From: Solwaraspora sp. WMMD791 | GTDB taxonomy: Bacteria; Actinomycetota; Actinomycetes; Mycobacteriales; Micromonosporaceae | Length of the DNA: 64,000 nt | Reading direction: 5' to 3' | Assembly: GCF_029581195.1 (NCBI RefSeq) | Contig: NZ_CP120737.1 | Location: 6,425,001 to 6,489,000, forward strand | Shown: positions 38,214 through 45,554 of the stretch, one piece after another | How the letters are laid out: the number at the start of each line of letters is the position of its first letter | Numbering within the stretch: the first letter of the stretch is position 1 | Translations under genes and position numbers: made by a program | Notes under the pieces: model-generated | The model's database searches: none | Told to the model about the DNA's origin: nothing | The model's input: the letters and a program-made list of their open reading frames with translations, nothing else

Positions 38214-41200
38214 GTGGCGGCGACCGATCCGGTCACGGGTGCCCGGCCGCGCGCAGCCCTGGAACCGTACCTGCGTCGGCAGCTGAACCGACCGGGTCGG
38301 CCCTGTGCCTTGTTTCTGTTCGACGTCGATTTCTTCAAGACCGTCAACGACGTCTACGGACACCTTCGGGGCGACCGGGTGCTACGGCAGTTGGCCGACC
38401 GGGTCCGCTCGCTGTGCCGGCCACAGGACACGTTGTTCCGCTACGGCGGGGACGAGTTCGTCGTGGTGCTGCCGGAGACCGACCGTGCCGAGGCGGTCCG
38501 GCTCGCGCTGCGGCTGACCGAGCAGATCCGGGCCACGGAGTTCCCCGGTGACCCGCCACTGCACCTGACGGTCAGCCTCGGCGTGTCGAGCGCGCCGCAC
38601 GACGGCGACACCCCGGAACACCTGCTGGACCGGGCCGATCAGCGGAACTACCTGGCGAAGGGCCGGGGCCGCGACAGCGCGGTGGCCGACGACGTGGAGA
38701 TCACCGAGCGGGCCGGGTCCCGGCTGTGGGAACGCGACGAACCGCTGCGCCGTACCCACGAGTTCCTGACCCGACTGCAGGTGACCGGACGTGGTGCGCT
38801 GCGGGTGTACGGCCAACGCGGCGCCGGGCACAGCCGGTTCCTCGCCGAGATCGTCCGGCTGGCCGGCCTGCGTGGCTTCGTCGTGGTCGAGGTGCCGACC
38901 GAGCCCGCGCCGCTGCCGTTGCCGGTGCTCGCCGACCAGGTGCTGCTGGTCGCCGATCTGGCGGCGGCCGGGCGGGTGCCGCAGCTGCTGCGGATCTGGT
39001 CGCGGCCCCGGCTGCTGCCGGCGGTGCTCGGGCTGGTGTGGGGCAGCACCGAGGCCGCGAGTGGCAGCCCCGGGTCGGTCCCGGGCGGTGCCCCGGCCAC
39101 CCCGCTCCCGCTCGGGCCGACTCCGTCGGCCGGCGTCGACTCGGCGGTGGCCCGGTTGCCCGAGGTCGACCAGATCGAGCTCGCGCCGTGGTCGCCGACG
39201 ACGCTGCGGATCTGGTTGCGGACCATGCTGCGCGGGGAACCCAGCCGTACCCTGGTGTCCTGGTTCGCCCGGCAGACCGGCGGTCTGCCGGCCGCCGCCG
39301 CGCGGGAGCTGGACCGGGTCCGGGCCCGTCGCGGACTGGTCGGCTCGGGCACCGGAGGCTGGACGCTGAGCCCGCAACTGCTGGGCCGGCCGGACCGCCG
39401 GGTGCGGCTGCCCACTCCGTTGACTCCGCTGCTGGGTCGCGACCGGGACGTCGCCCGGGTAGCCGGCCTGTTGGCCGAGGGCCGGTTGGTGACCCTGGTG
39501 GGGGCGGGCGGCATCGGCAAGACCCGGTTGTCGCTGTCGGTGGCCGCCGACGTGGCGACCCGGTTCGACGACGGGGTCTGCTTCGTCGCGCTGGCCGCCA
39601 CCGGCACCGTCGACGAGGTGCTGACCGCCCTCGCCGCCGCGCTGGACGTGCCGGCCCGGCCCGACGTGTCGACCCTGGACACGCTGATCGACCAGCTGGC
39701 CGACGCCGAGGTGCTGCTGGTGCTGGACAACCTGGAGCAGGTGCTGACCGCCGCCCCGGCGCTGGCGGAGCTGCTGGTGGCGGCGGGACGGGTCCGGGTG
39801 CTGGCCACCAGCCGGGAGCCACTGGGTGTCTACGGCGAGCAGGTCTACCGGGTGGCGCCGCTGCCGGTGCCACCGGTGGCCGACCTGCCACAGGGGGCCG
39901 CCGCGGTGGCCGAGGCGGTGGCGGCACATCCGGCGATCGCGCTGTTCGACCGGCTCGCCCGGGCCGCCGACGCCGATTTCACCCTGACCGCCGGGTCGTT
40001 GCCGGCGGTGGTCGGGCTGTGTCAGCGGTTGGACGGGCTGCCGCTGGCGATCGAGCTGGCCGCGGCCCGGGCCGACCAGCTGAGTCCGGCCGCGCTGCTG
40101 GAGTGTCTCGGGCCGCACCTGGACGCGCTCGGCGCCGGCCCCCGGGACCGGCCGGCCCGCCAGCAGACGCTGCACGGCACGGTGGACTGGAGCTACCGGC
40201 TGCTGAGCCCGGTGCAGCAGGAGGTCTTCGTCGCGACCGCCGTCTTCGCCTGCGCCGCCAGCGTGCCCGCGATCGCCGCCGTGGTCGGTGCCGTGGCGAC
40301 CCCCGAGGTGGTCGCCACCGAGCTGGCGGCACTGGTACGCAAGAGTCTGCTGGTGGCGGTCCCCGGTAGCGGCGGCACCCGCCGGTACACCATGCTCAAC
40401 ACCATCCAGGCCCGGGCGCGGCAGTTGGCCAGCGACCGGCAACGGGCCGGGCAGCTGTCCCGGCACCTGGCGTACTGTGCCGAGCTGGCCGACCGGGCCG
40501 GGGCCGGGATGGCCGGCGCCCAGCAGCGGCACTGGGCCGAGGAGCTGGACCGCGACTACCCGAACCTGCGGGCAGCGCTCGGGGTGGCGCTCGACGTCGG
40601 TGACCTGGCCACCGCCACCCGGCTCTGCCTCGGGCTGTGGCGCTACTGGCGCAACGGCAGTCAGATCCGCGACGGTCGCCAGTGGCTGGACCGGGTGCTC
40701 TCGGCACCGGCAGGGTTGGCGCCGACGCACCGACGGCAGCTGCTCTACCCGGCGGCGGTGCTCGCCGCCACCCAGGACGACACGGCGACCGCGACCCGGC
40801 TCGGCACCGACTGCCTCGCCCTGACTGAGCAGGCTGGCGACGCGGAGGGCACCGCGCAGGCCCGCAACATCCTCGGCGTGGCGGCGATGCTCGCCGGCCG
40901 GTACGCCGAGGCGGGCGACCACTTCCGCTACGGGCTGGAGGTCTGGCGGGAGCTGGGAGCGAAGTCGGGCATGGCGATAGCGTTGGGCAACCTCGCCAAG
41001 GTCTGCCTGCGGATCGGCGACGTCGCCGACGCCGACTGGCACATCAACCAGTGCCTGGCGTTGGAGCGGGAGGCCGGCAACAGCCGGGGGGTCCTGCTCG
41101 GCCTGACCTGTCGGGCGGAGATCCTGTTGGCCCGTCCGGATCCGGCCGGCGCGGCCGAGGTGGCCGGTGAGGCGCTGGACCTCGCCGGCGAGCTGGGTGA

Positions 41201-41633
41201 CCTGTTCGGTGAGGCGGTCGCGCTGCACCAGTTGGGGATGTGCCGGCTCGCCGTCGCCGACCGGCCAGGCGCCCTGCGGTTGTTCGTCGCGGCCCTGGAA
41301 CGCCGGTTCGAGCTCGGTGACCGGGCCGATCTGTCCACCTCGTTGGAGACGGTCGCCGACGTGATCGTCGACGACGACGCCGCGTTGGCGGTGCGGATCC
41401 TCGCGGCGGTCGACTCGCTGCGTCGCCGGCACGGTCTCGTCGCGCCGGTCGCGGTGCAGGCCCGGCGGGACGCCACCCTCGCCGCCGCCCGTACCGGCTG
41501 CGGCGAGTCGGTCTTCGCCGCCGCCTGGGACGCCGGTCTGACCACGCCGCTGGACCTGATCGTGGACCAGGCCCTGGACTGCGCCCCGGACGAACCACGG
41601 GATCTGGCGTCGGTGCTAGGGTCCCGAGGGTGA
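38214..41633 (+). CDS. GGDEF domain fused to a STAND (NB-ARC-like) ATPase and TPR region
   Basis: A 1139-residue protein. The N-terminal GGDEF domain (about 5-155) has the active motif YGGDEF and an RPQD inhibitory site five residues before it, so it probably makes cyclic di-GMP under product control. After a degenerate NTPase-like segment (about 190-380) comes a second ATPase with Walker A VGAGGIGKT, Walker B LLVLDNLEQVL and GLPLAIELAAARA, typical of AfsR/LuxR-type STAND proteins. About 350 C-terminal residues look like TPR repeats. No DNA-binding domain is seen. The fusion is unusual. Confidence 0.85.
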   Translation: MAATDPVTGARPRAALEPYLRRQLNRPGRPCALFLFDVDFFKTVNDVYGHLRGDRVLRQLADRVRSLCRPQDTLFRYGGDEFVVVLPETDRAEAVRLALRLTEQIRATEFPGDPPLHLTVSLGVSSAPHDGDTPEHLLDRADQRNYLAKGRGRDSAVADDVEITERAGSRLWERDEPLRRTHEFLTRLQVTGRGALRVYGQRGAGHSRFLAEIVRLAGLRGFVVVEVPTEPAPLPLPVLADQVLLVADLAAAGRVPQLLRIWSRPRLLPAVLGLVWGSTEAASGSPGSVPGGAPATPLPLGPTPSAGVDSAVARLPEVDQIELAPWSPTTLRIWLRTMLRGEPSRTLVSWFARQTGGLPAAAARELDRVRARRGLVGSGTGGWTLSPQLLGRPDRRVRLPTPLTPLLGRDRDVARVAGLLAEGRLVTLVGAGGIGKTRLSLSVAADVATRFDDGVCFVALAATGTVDEVLTALAAALDVPARPDVSTLDTLIDQLADAEVLLVLDNLEQVLTAAPALAELLVAAGRVRVLATSREPLGVYGEQVYRVAPLPVPPVADLPQGAAAVAEAVAAHPAIALFDRLARAADADFTLTAGSLPAVVGLCQRLDGLPLAIELAAARADQLSPAALLECLGPHLDALGAGPRDRPARQQTLHGTVDWSYRLLSPVQQEVFVATAVFACAASVPAIAAVVGAVATPEVVATELAALVRKSLLVAVPGSGGTRRYTMLNTIQARARQLASDRQRAGQLSRHLAYCAELADRAGAGMAGAQQRHWAEELDRDYPNLRAALGVALDVGDLATATRLCLGLWRYWRNGSQIRDGRQWLDRVLSAPAGLAPTHRRQLLYPAAVLAATQDDTATATRLGTDCLALTEQAGDAEGTAQARNILGVAAMLAGRYAEAGDHFRYGLEVWRELGAKSGMAIALGNLAKVCLRIGDVADADWHINQCLALEREAGNSRGVLLGLTCRAEILLARPDPAGAAEVAGEALDLAGELGDLFGEAVALHQLGMCRLAVADRPGALRLFVAALERRFELGDRADLSTSLETVADVIVDDDAALAVRILAAVDSLRRRHGLVAPVAVQARRDATLAAARTGCGESVFAAAWDAGLTTPLDLIVDQALDCAPDEPRDLASVLGSRG

Positions 41634-42139
41634 TCGAAGCCGCCGTCCATCTCGCCGCCCAGCCCCGTCTCGACACCCTCGTCACCGAGCTGCACACCGA
41701 GTCGCTGCGGCTGCGGACCGACTACGCCGGGACCGCGTGGCTCGGCGACCGCCCGGCACCCGACAGCGGCCTGACCGGCCCCGACTACACCCGTCGGACG
41801 GTGGACGCGCAGCTGTTCCTGCCGGACACCCACTGGTACGACGTCGACGCCCTCGACGACGTGGAGTTCCAGGTGAGCGCCGGGCTGCTGCAGGTCGCGG
41901 CGACCGCCCGGCAGAGCCAGGGACTGGTGGGTGCGCTGGCCGAGCCGACGGTGGACTTCTTCGAGCACCCGCAGGGCGATCCGGGGGTCGGGATCTGTCT
42001 GCACCTGCGGGGCGAGATCTGGTCGAACCTGGGGGTGTCGTACCGGGTGACGGTGCTGTGCCGGCGCGAGGCGCTGCTGCGGGTCGGTCCCGGCGCCGAC
42101 GACGACGGCGCTGTCGACGACGGCGACGAGGCTGCCTGA
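41630..42139 (+). CDS. Conserved hypothetical protein
   Basis: A 169-residue soluble acidic protein. The GTG overlaps the stop of the GGDEF-STAND gene by 4 bases, so it is translationally coupled to it. It has a helical start and then a beta-rich part (YTRRTVDAQLFLPDTHWYDVDALDD, then VDFFEHPQGDPGVGICLHLRGE). No family recognised. Coupling suggests a partner role for the STAND protein. Confidence 0.65.
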   Translation: MIEAAVHLAAQPRLDTLVTELHTESLRLRTDYAGTAWLGDRPAPDSGLTGPDYTRRTVDAQLFLPDTHWYDVDALDDVEFQVSAGLLQVAATARQSQGLVGALAEPTVDFFEHPQGDPGVGICLHLRGEIWSNLGVSYRVTVLCRREALLRVGPGADDDGAVDDGDEAA

Positions 42140-42175
42140 CCGGGTCGTCGACTGACCGGGCCGTACCCTGGTCGG

Positions 42176-43075
42176 GTGACCGACACGGTGCTCGACCGGG
42201 TCAGCTGGACCCGTCGGCGCGACGCGCACGCCGCGCGCGTCGACCAGCTGGTGGGCGGGCATCTGGAGCGCCGCCGCCGGGGCGAGGCGCATCCGGTCGC
42301 CGACTTCCTGTTCACGTACTACGCGTACCGGCCGGCGCAGCTGCGTCGGTGGCACCCCGGCGCGGGTGTGCTGCTCGCCGGGGCCGATCCGGCGCAGTGG
42401 GGGCGTGACTACCGGGCGGTGCCGCTGACCGGCGGTACGGCGGTCACGGTGGACACCGCCGGGCTGCTGGCCCGTCGAGGCGAGCTGGTCGCCCGGGTAC
42501 GGGATCTGCTGGTGCGTACCGCGGGTCGACCGGGGCACTTCGGGTGTTTCGGGCTGCACGAGTGGGCGATGGTCTACCGGCAGCCGGCCGCCGAGGTGCG
42601 TCACCATCGGTGGCCGCTGCGGATGAGCCCGGCCGACATCGCCGCGTTCGTCGACAGCCAGCGGATCCGGTGCAGCCACTTCGACGCGTACCGGTTCTTC
42701 ACCCCGGCGGCCCGGCCGTTGAACCTGCTGGCCCCGCAGCGGTCCACCCAGGCCGACTTCGAGCAGCCCGGCTGTCTGCACGCCAACATGGATCTGTACA
42801 AGTACGCCTTCCAACTGAGCCCGTTGGTCGATGGTGAGCTGGTGGTGGACTGCTTCGAGCTGGCCCGCGACATCCGCGACCTGGACATGCGGGCCAGTCC
42901 GTACGACCTGCGGGAGCTGGGGTACCCGCCGGTGCGCATCGAGACGGCGCAGGGTCGCACCGCGTACGTCACCGCGCAGCGGGAGTTCGCCGCGCGGGCG
43001 GCGGTGCTGCGCCAGCGACTGGTGGAGCGGATCGCCCGATTCGTCGAGGTTGTTACCCCGACTCAGCAGAGCTGA
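42176..43075 (+). CDS. Conserved actinobacterial protein of unknown function
   Basis: A 299-residue soluble protein with the segments HPVADFLFTYYAYRPAQLRRWHPG, FGCFGLHEWAMVYR and LNLLAPQR, well conserved in actinomycetes as I recall. Databases often label such proteins 3-methyladenine DNA glycosylase, but no glycosylase motif is visible, so the label is not used here. It ends 80 bp before the thiopeptide promoter and is probably the left border of the RiPP locus. Confidence 0.65.
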   Translation: MTDTVLDRVSWTRRRDAHAARVDQLVGGHLERRRRGEAHPVADFLFTYYAYRPAQLRRWHPGAGVLLAGADPAQWGRDYRAVPLTGGTAVTVDTAGLLARRGELVARVRDLLVRTAGRPGHFGCFGLHEWAMVYRQPAAEVRHHRWPLRMSPADIAAFVDSQRIRCSHFDAYRFFTPAARPLNLLAPQRSTQADFEQPGCLHANMDLYKYAFQLSPLVDGELVVDCFELARDIRDLDMRASPYDLRELGYPPVRIETAQGRTAYVTAQREFAARAAVLRQRLVERIARFVEVVTPTQQS

Positions 43076-43155
43076 CAATTCCGGCTCTCCACCAATTTTC
43101 TTCGTCAATCGTGTCTGCTCGCTGACGCCTGCCCTGATTCAGTCAGATCCAATGG

Positions 43156-43184
43156 TTGACCGAACCTAGACGTTCAACTAATCT
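43156..43184 (+). promoter_or_regulatory. Promoter of the thiopeptide operon
   Basis: TTGACC (43156-43161), a 17-bp spacer and TAATCT (43179-43184), close to the vegetative consensus. An operator-like GAACGTC core (minus strand, 43169-43175) lies in the spacer and a full copy of the motif lies at 43202-43218 just downstream. The rest of 43076-43269 shows no gene. Confidence 0.7.
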
Positions 43185-43201
43185 CAAGCACAGCAAGAAG
43201 C

Positions 43202-43218
43202 TAGAACGTCAGGTGGAA
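43202..43218 (+). promoter_or_regulatory. Operator candidate (shared 17-bp motif), thiopeptide promoter
   Basis: TAGAACGTCAGGTGGAA fits the motif TNGAACGTCRGKTGRAW shared with sites at 58556-58572 (minus) and 58622-58638 (plus). It lies about 20 bases after the predicted transcript start, a repressor position. Confidence 0.55.
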
Positions 43219-43269
43219 GTCAAGGAGCGGCCCAGCGAACGGCTTCCCGGGCCGACAAGGAGGTGCGCG

Positions 43270-43458
43270 ATGTTGGCGGAACTGTCGACGACCTGGGATT
43301 CCACCCAGGACTACGACCTGGACATCGACGTGGACGGACTGGACCTCGGGCCACTGACCGTCACCGCGATGCGGGACTCGGTGGCACTGCCCGAGACCGG
43401 AGCGTCCTCGGCCGGCGACGGCGGCCGGGCCTCCTGCTCCTGCTGCTACGTCACCTGA
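43270..43458 (+). CDS. Thiopeptide precursor peptide 1 (lactazole-like)
   Basis: A 62-residue precursor with AAGGAGG 6 bases before its ATG. The acidic leader has the motif LDLGPLTVTAMRDSVALPET, nearly the same as the lactazole leader (LRDTVALPENGA as I recall it). Predicted cleavage after LPETGA gives the 17-residue core SSAGDGGRASCSCCYVT. Ser1 and Ser12 could form the pyridine, with thiazoles from Cys11, Cys13 and Cys14. The charged Asp5 and Arg8 are unusual in thiopeptides. First gene of the operon; a hairpin (43464-43486) follows. Confidence 0.82.
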   Translation: MLAELSTTWDSTQDYDLDIDVDGLDLGPLTVTAMRDSVALPETGASSAGDGGRASCSCCYVT

Positions 43459-43463
43459 CCGGC

Positions 43464-43515
43464 GCGGCGTCACCCGTCGACGCCGCCCGCCCGACGACCC
43501 CGCGACCCTGCGGGG
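43464..43515 (+). terminator. Two hairpins between the precursor genes
   Basis: GCGGCGTC/GACGCCGC (43464-43471 with 43479-43486) and CCCCGC/GCGGGG (43498-43503 with 43510-43515). Neither has a T tract, so they more likely protect mRNA or weaken read-through than end it. Confidence 0.5.
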
Positions 43516-43541
43516 CGAACCCCAACCGAAAGGTGAATCAC

Positions 43542-43730
43542 ATGTCCGACGACATCATCGACGTCGAAGACCTCGAGCTCGACGAACTGTCCGTCAGCTC
43601 GATCCGCGACTCGGCCGCCCTGCCGGAGACCGGCGCCTCCTCCGGCTCGTCGAGCTGCAGCTCCAGCTCCTGCTGCGGCGCCAGCTCCTGCTGCTCGTCG
43701 TGCGCCGACGCCGAACTGCAGGCGAACTGA
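43542..43730 (+). CDS. Thiopeptide precursor peptide 2 (Ser/Cys-rich core)
   Basis: A 62-residue precursor with GAAAGG upstream of its ATG. The leader LELDELSVSSIRDSAALPET matches that of precursor 1. After LPETGA comes a 30-residue core with 13 Ser and 6 Cys in the first 22 positions, ending in the unmodifiable tail ADAELQAN. That tail resembles a follower region of the kind removed or retained in lactazole (QPQDM). Ser1 could pair with Ser11, Ser17 or Ser21, each followed by Cys, so ring size is not fixed by the sequence. Same enzymes would act on both precursors. Confidence 0.82.
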   Translation: MSDDIIDVEDLELDELSVSSIRDSAALPETGASSGSSSCSSSSCCGASSCCSSCADAELQAN

Positions 43731-43814
43731 CCCAGCCACCCGCCCACCACCGGGGCACCACCGGCAGTGTCAGGGATTGCCGGTAGCCCGGGTCCGGGCG
43801 AGTCACGCCAGTCA

Positions 43815-43845
43815 CGCGGAGGGGGCGCACCGCGCCCCCTCCGCG
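43815..43845 (+). terminator. Perfect 14-bp hairpin between precursor 2 and the transporter
   Basis: Arms 43815-43828 and 43832-43845 with an ACC loop and no T tract. Placed between short precursor genes and the enzymes, it is likely a partial terminator or mRNA stabiliser giving high precursor and lower enzyme levels. Confidence 0.65.
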
Positions 43846-43867
43846 CGTCGTATCCGAAGGAGTGCTC

Positions 43868-44797
43868 GTGGAAGTCTTCGCCCGTCTCGACACCGTCACC
43901 AAGACGTACGGCGCCGTGGTCGCACTCGACGCCGTCTCCGTCGTGGTGCCGGCCGGGGTCACCGCCGTGCTCGGCCCCAACGGTGCCGGCAAGTCGACAA
44001 TGATCGAAATCCTGGCCGGCCTGCGCCGCCCCACCTCGGGCCGGGTCGAAGTGCTCGGCGCGAGCCCCGCCGACGTACCGGTCAAGGCCCGACTGGGGCT
44101 GACCCCGCAGCGGACCGCCCTGCCCTGGCGACTCACCGTCGCCGAGACCCTCGCCCTCGTAGCCGCCCACTACCCGCACCCGGTGCCCCGCGCGGAGCTG
44201 GTAGACCAGCTCGGACTCGGCCCGTTCCTGAGCAAGCGGTGCGGCACCCTCTCCGGCGGTCAGCGCCGCCGGGTCGCCCTGGCGACCGCCCTCGTCGGCC
44301 GTCCCGACCTGCTCTTCCTCGACGAACCGACCACCGGCCTCGACGCCGACAGCCGCGACGGACTGTGGTCGGCGATCGCCGCCGTCGCCGCCCAGGGCAG
44401 CGCGGTGCTGCTCACCACCCACGACATGGCCGAGGCCGAACACCTCGCCACGCGGGTCGTGGTCGTCGCCGGAGGGCAGATCGCCCGGACCGGTGCGGTC
44501 GACGACGTCGTCGCCGAGGTCGGGCTGCACCTGGTCGACGTCGAGGTTGCCGGCCCGCTGCCGCCGATCGCCGTCTCCGGCCCCGCCGACCGGGTGACCA
44601 CCGTCGGCAACCGTACCCACATCTACACCGCCGACCCGGACGCCACCGTCCGGGCCCTGGTCCGCGCGGACGTGCCGTTCACCGGAATCCGGGTCGAGCG
44701 GGTCGGCCTGGAGGAGGCGATCCGCACGATCAGCCGGACGACCGACCCGGGCGCCGTGGCCCGGCCCGCGATCCGCGTTGCCGAAAAGGTGGCCTGA
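43868..44797 (+). CDS. ABC transporter ATP-binding protein (RiPP export/self-protection)
   Basis: A 309-residue ATPase. Walker A is GPNGAGKST, the signature is LSGGQRRR, Walker B is LLFLDEPTTGLDA and the switch His is in TTHDMAEAEH. It is of the DrrA type with a C-terminal extension. AAGGAG ends 5 bases before GTG 43868; GTG 43862 overlaps that site. Together with the next gene it probably exports or gives immunity to the thiopeptides. Confidence 0.92.
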   Translation: MEVFARLDTVTKTYGAVVALDAVSVVVPAGVTAVLGPNGAGKSTMIEILAGLRRPTSGRVEVLGASPADVPVKARLGLTPQRTALPWRLTVAETLALVAAHYPHPVPRAELVDQLGLGPFLSKRCGTLSGGQRRRVALATALVGRPDLLFLDEPTTGLDADSRDGLWSAIAAVAAQGSAVLLTTHDMAEAEHLATRVVVVAGGQIARTGAVDDVVAEVGLHLVDVEVAGPLPPIAVSGPADRVTTVGNRTHIYTADPDATVRALVRADVPFTGIRVERVGLEEAIRTISRTTDPGAVARPAIRVAEKVA

Positions 44798-44798
44798 C

Positions 44799-45554
44799 AT
44801 GCGCTACGTCCTGCTGCACGCCCGGGCGCACGCCCTCGACACGCTGCGGATGCCCGCCTACTGGGCCCCGGCGTTGGGCTTCCCGCTGGTGTTCTTCCTG
44901 CTCTTCGGCCTGGTCAACGCCAACCGCTACGCCGGTCTCGGCCTGGGCAGTGAGTACGCCATCACCCCGTTCCTGCTCTACACCACCCTCAACGTCACCG
45001 TCGCCTCGCTGGCCGCAGGCGTCGCCGCCGACCGGGAGAACCCGTGGGAGCAGCGGCTCCGGCTGCTGCCGCTGTCACCGCTGACCCGGTTCGTCGGCCG
45101 GCTGGTCTACGTCCTCGGCTTCAACGTGATCAGCTGGATTCCGCTGCTGATCGTCGCCGCCGTCACCACCGACCTGCGGCTGCCCCTGGTGGCCTGGCCG
45201 GTCTGGCTCGGCGCGGTCGTCGTCGGCGCCATCCCGTTCGGCCTGCTCGGCATGGCGATCGGCTACCGCCTCGCCCCGCAGCCGGCGATGATGCTGGCGA
45301 ACCTGCTGTTCATGCTGCTGGCCTTCTTCGGCGGCCTGTTCGTGCCGATCGACTACCTGCCGTCGGCGCTGCACGCCGTGGTGCCGTACGTGCCCACCTA
45401 CCAGTACCAGTACTTCGTGCTGGCGCTGATCGACCGGGCCGACCACCTGATCGGACCGAGCTGGATCGCCTTCCTGCTGCTGGGCTGGACGGCGCTGTTC
45501 GCCCTGCTCGCCCGCGCCGCGTTCCGGCGCGACGAGGGGGTGCGGTACGGATGA
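44799..45554 (+). CDS. ABC-2 type permease
   Basis: A 251-residue membrane protein with six predicted helices, of the ABC-2 family, for example FNVISWIPLLIVAAVTTDLR and the late FFGGLFVPIDYLPSAL loop typical of exporters. It follows the ATPase by one base and overlaps the dehydratase start, so it belongs to the thiopeptide operon. Confidence 0.9.
   Translation: MRYVLLHARAHALDTLRMPAYWAPALGFPLVFFLLFGLVNANRYAGLGLGSEYAITPFLLYTTLNVTVASLAAGVAADRENPWEQRLRLLPLSPLTRFVGRLVYVLGFNVISWIPLLIVAAVTTDLRLPLVAWPVWLGAVVVGAIPFGLLGMAIGYRLAPQPAMMLANLLFMLLAFFGGLFVPIDYLPSALHAVVPYVPTYQYQYFVLALIDRADHLIGPSWIAFLLLGWTALFALLARAAFRRDEGVRYG

Noticed and set aside
38382-41432. Minus-strand frame of 1016 codons opposite the GGDEF-STAND gene
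   Set aside because: Gln/Arg/Gly-rich low-complexity translation with no domain; shadow of the real gene.
42176-43075. Label 3-methyladenine DNA glycosylase for this gene
   Set aside because: No helix-hairpin-helix or glycosylase catalytic motif is visible; the label seems to be an inherited annotation.
43156-43269. Upstream in-frame extension of thiopeptide precursor 1
   Set aside because: It would place the start inside the promoter; ATG 43270 has AAGGAGG at ideal spacing.
45044-45550. Upstream extension of the LanB-type dehydratase frame
   Set aside because: It lies inside the permease gene; ATG 45551 gives the family N-terminus and overlaps the permease stop.
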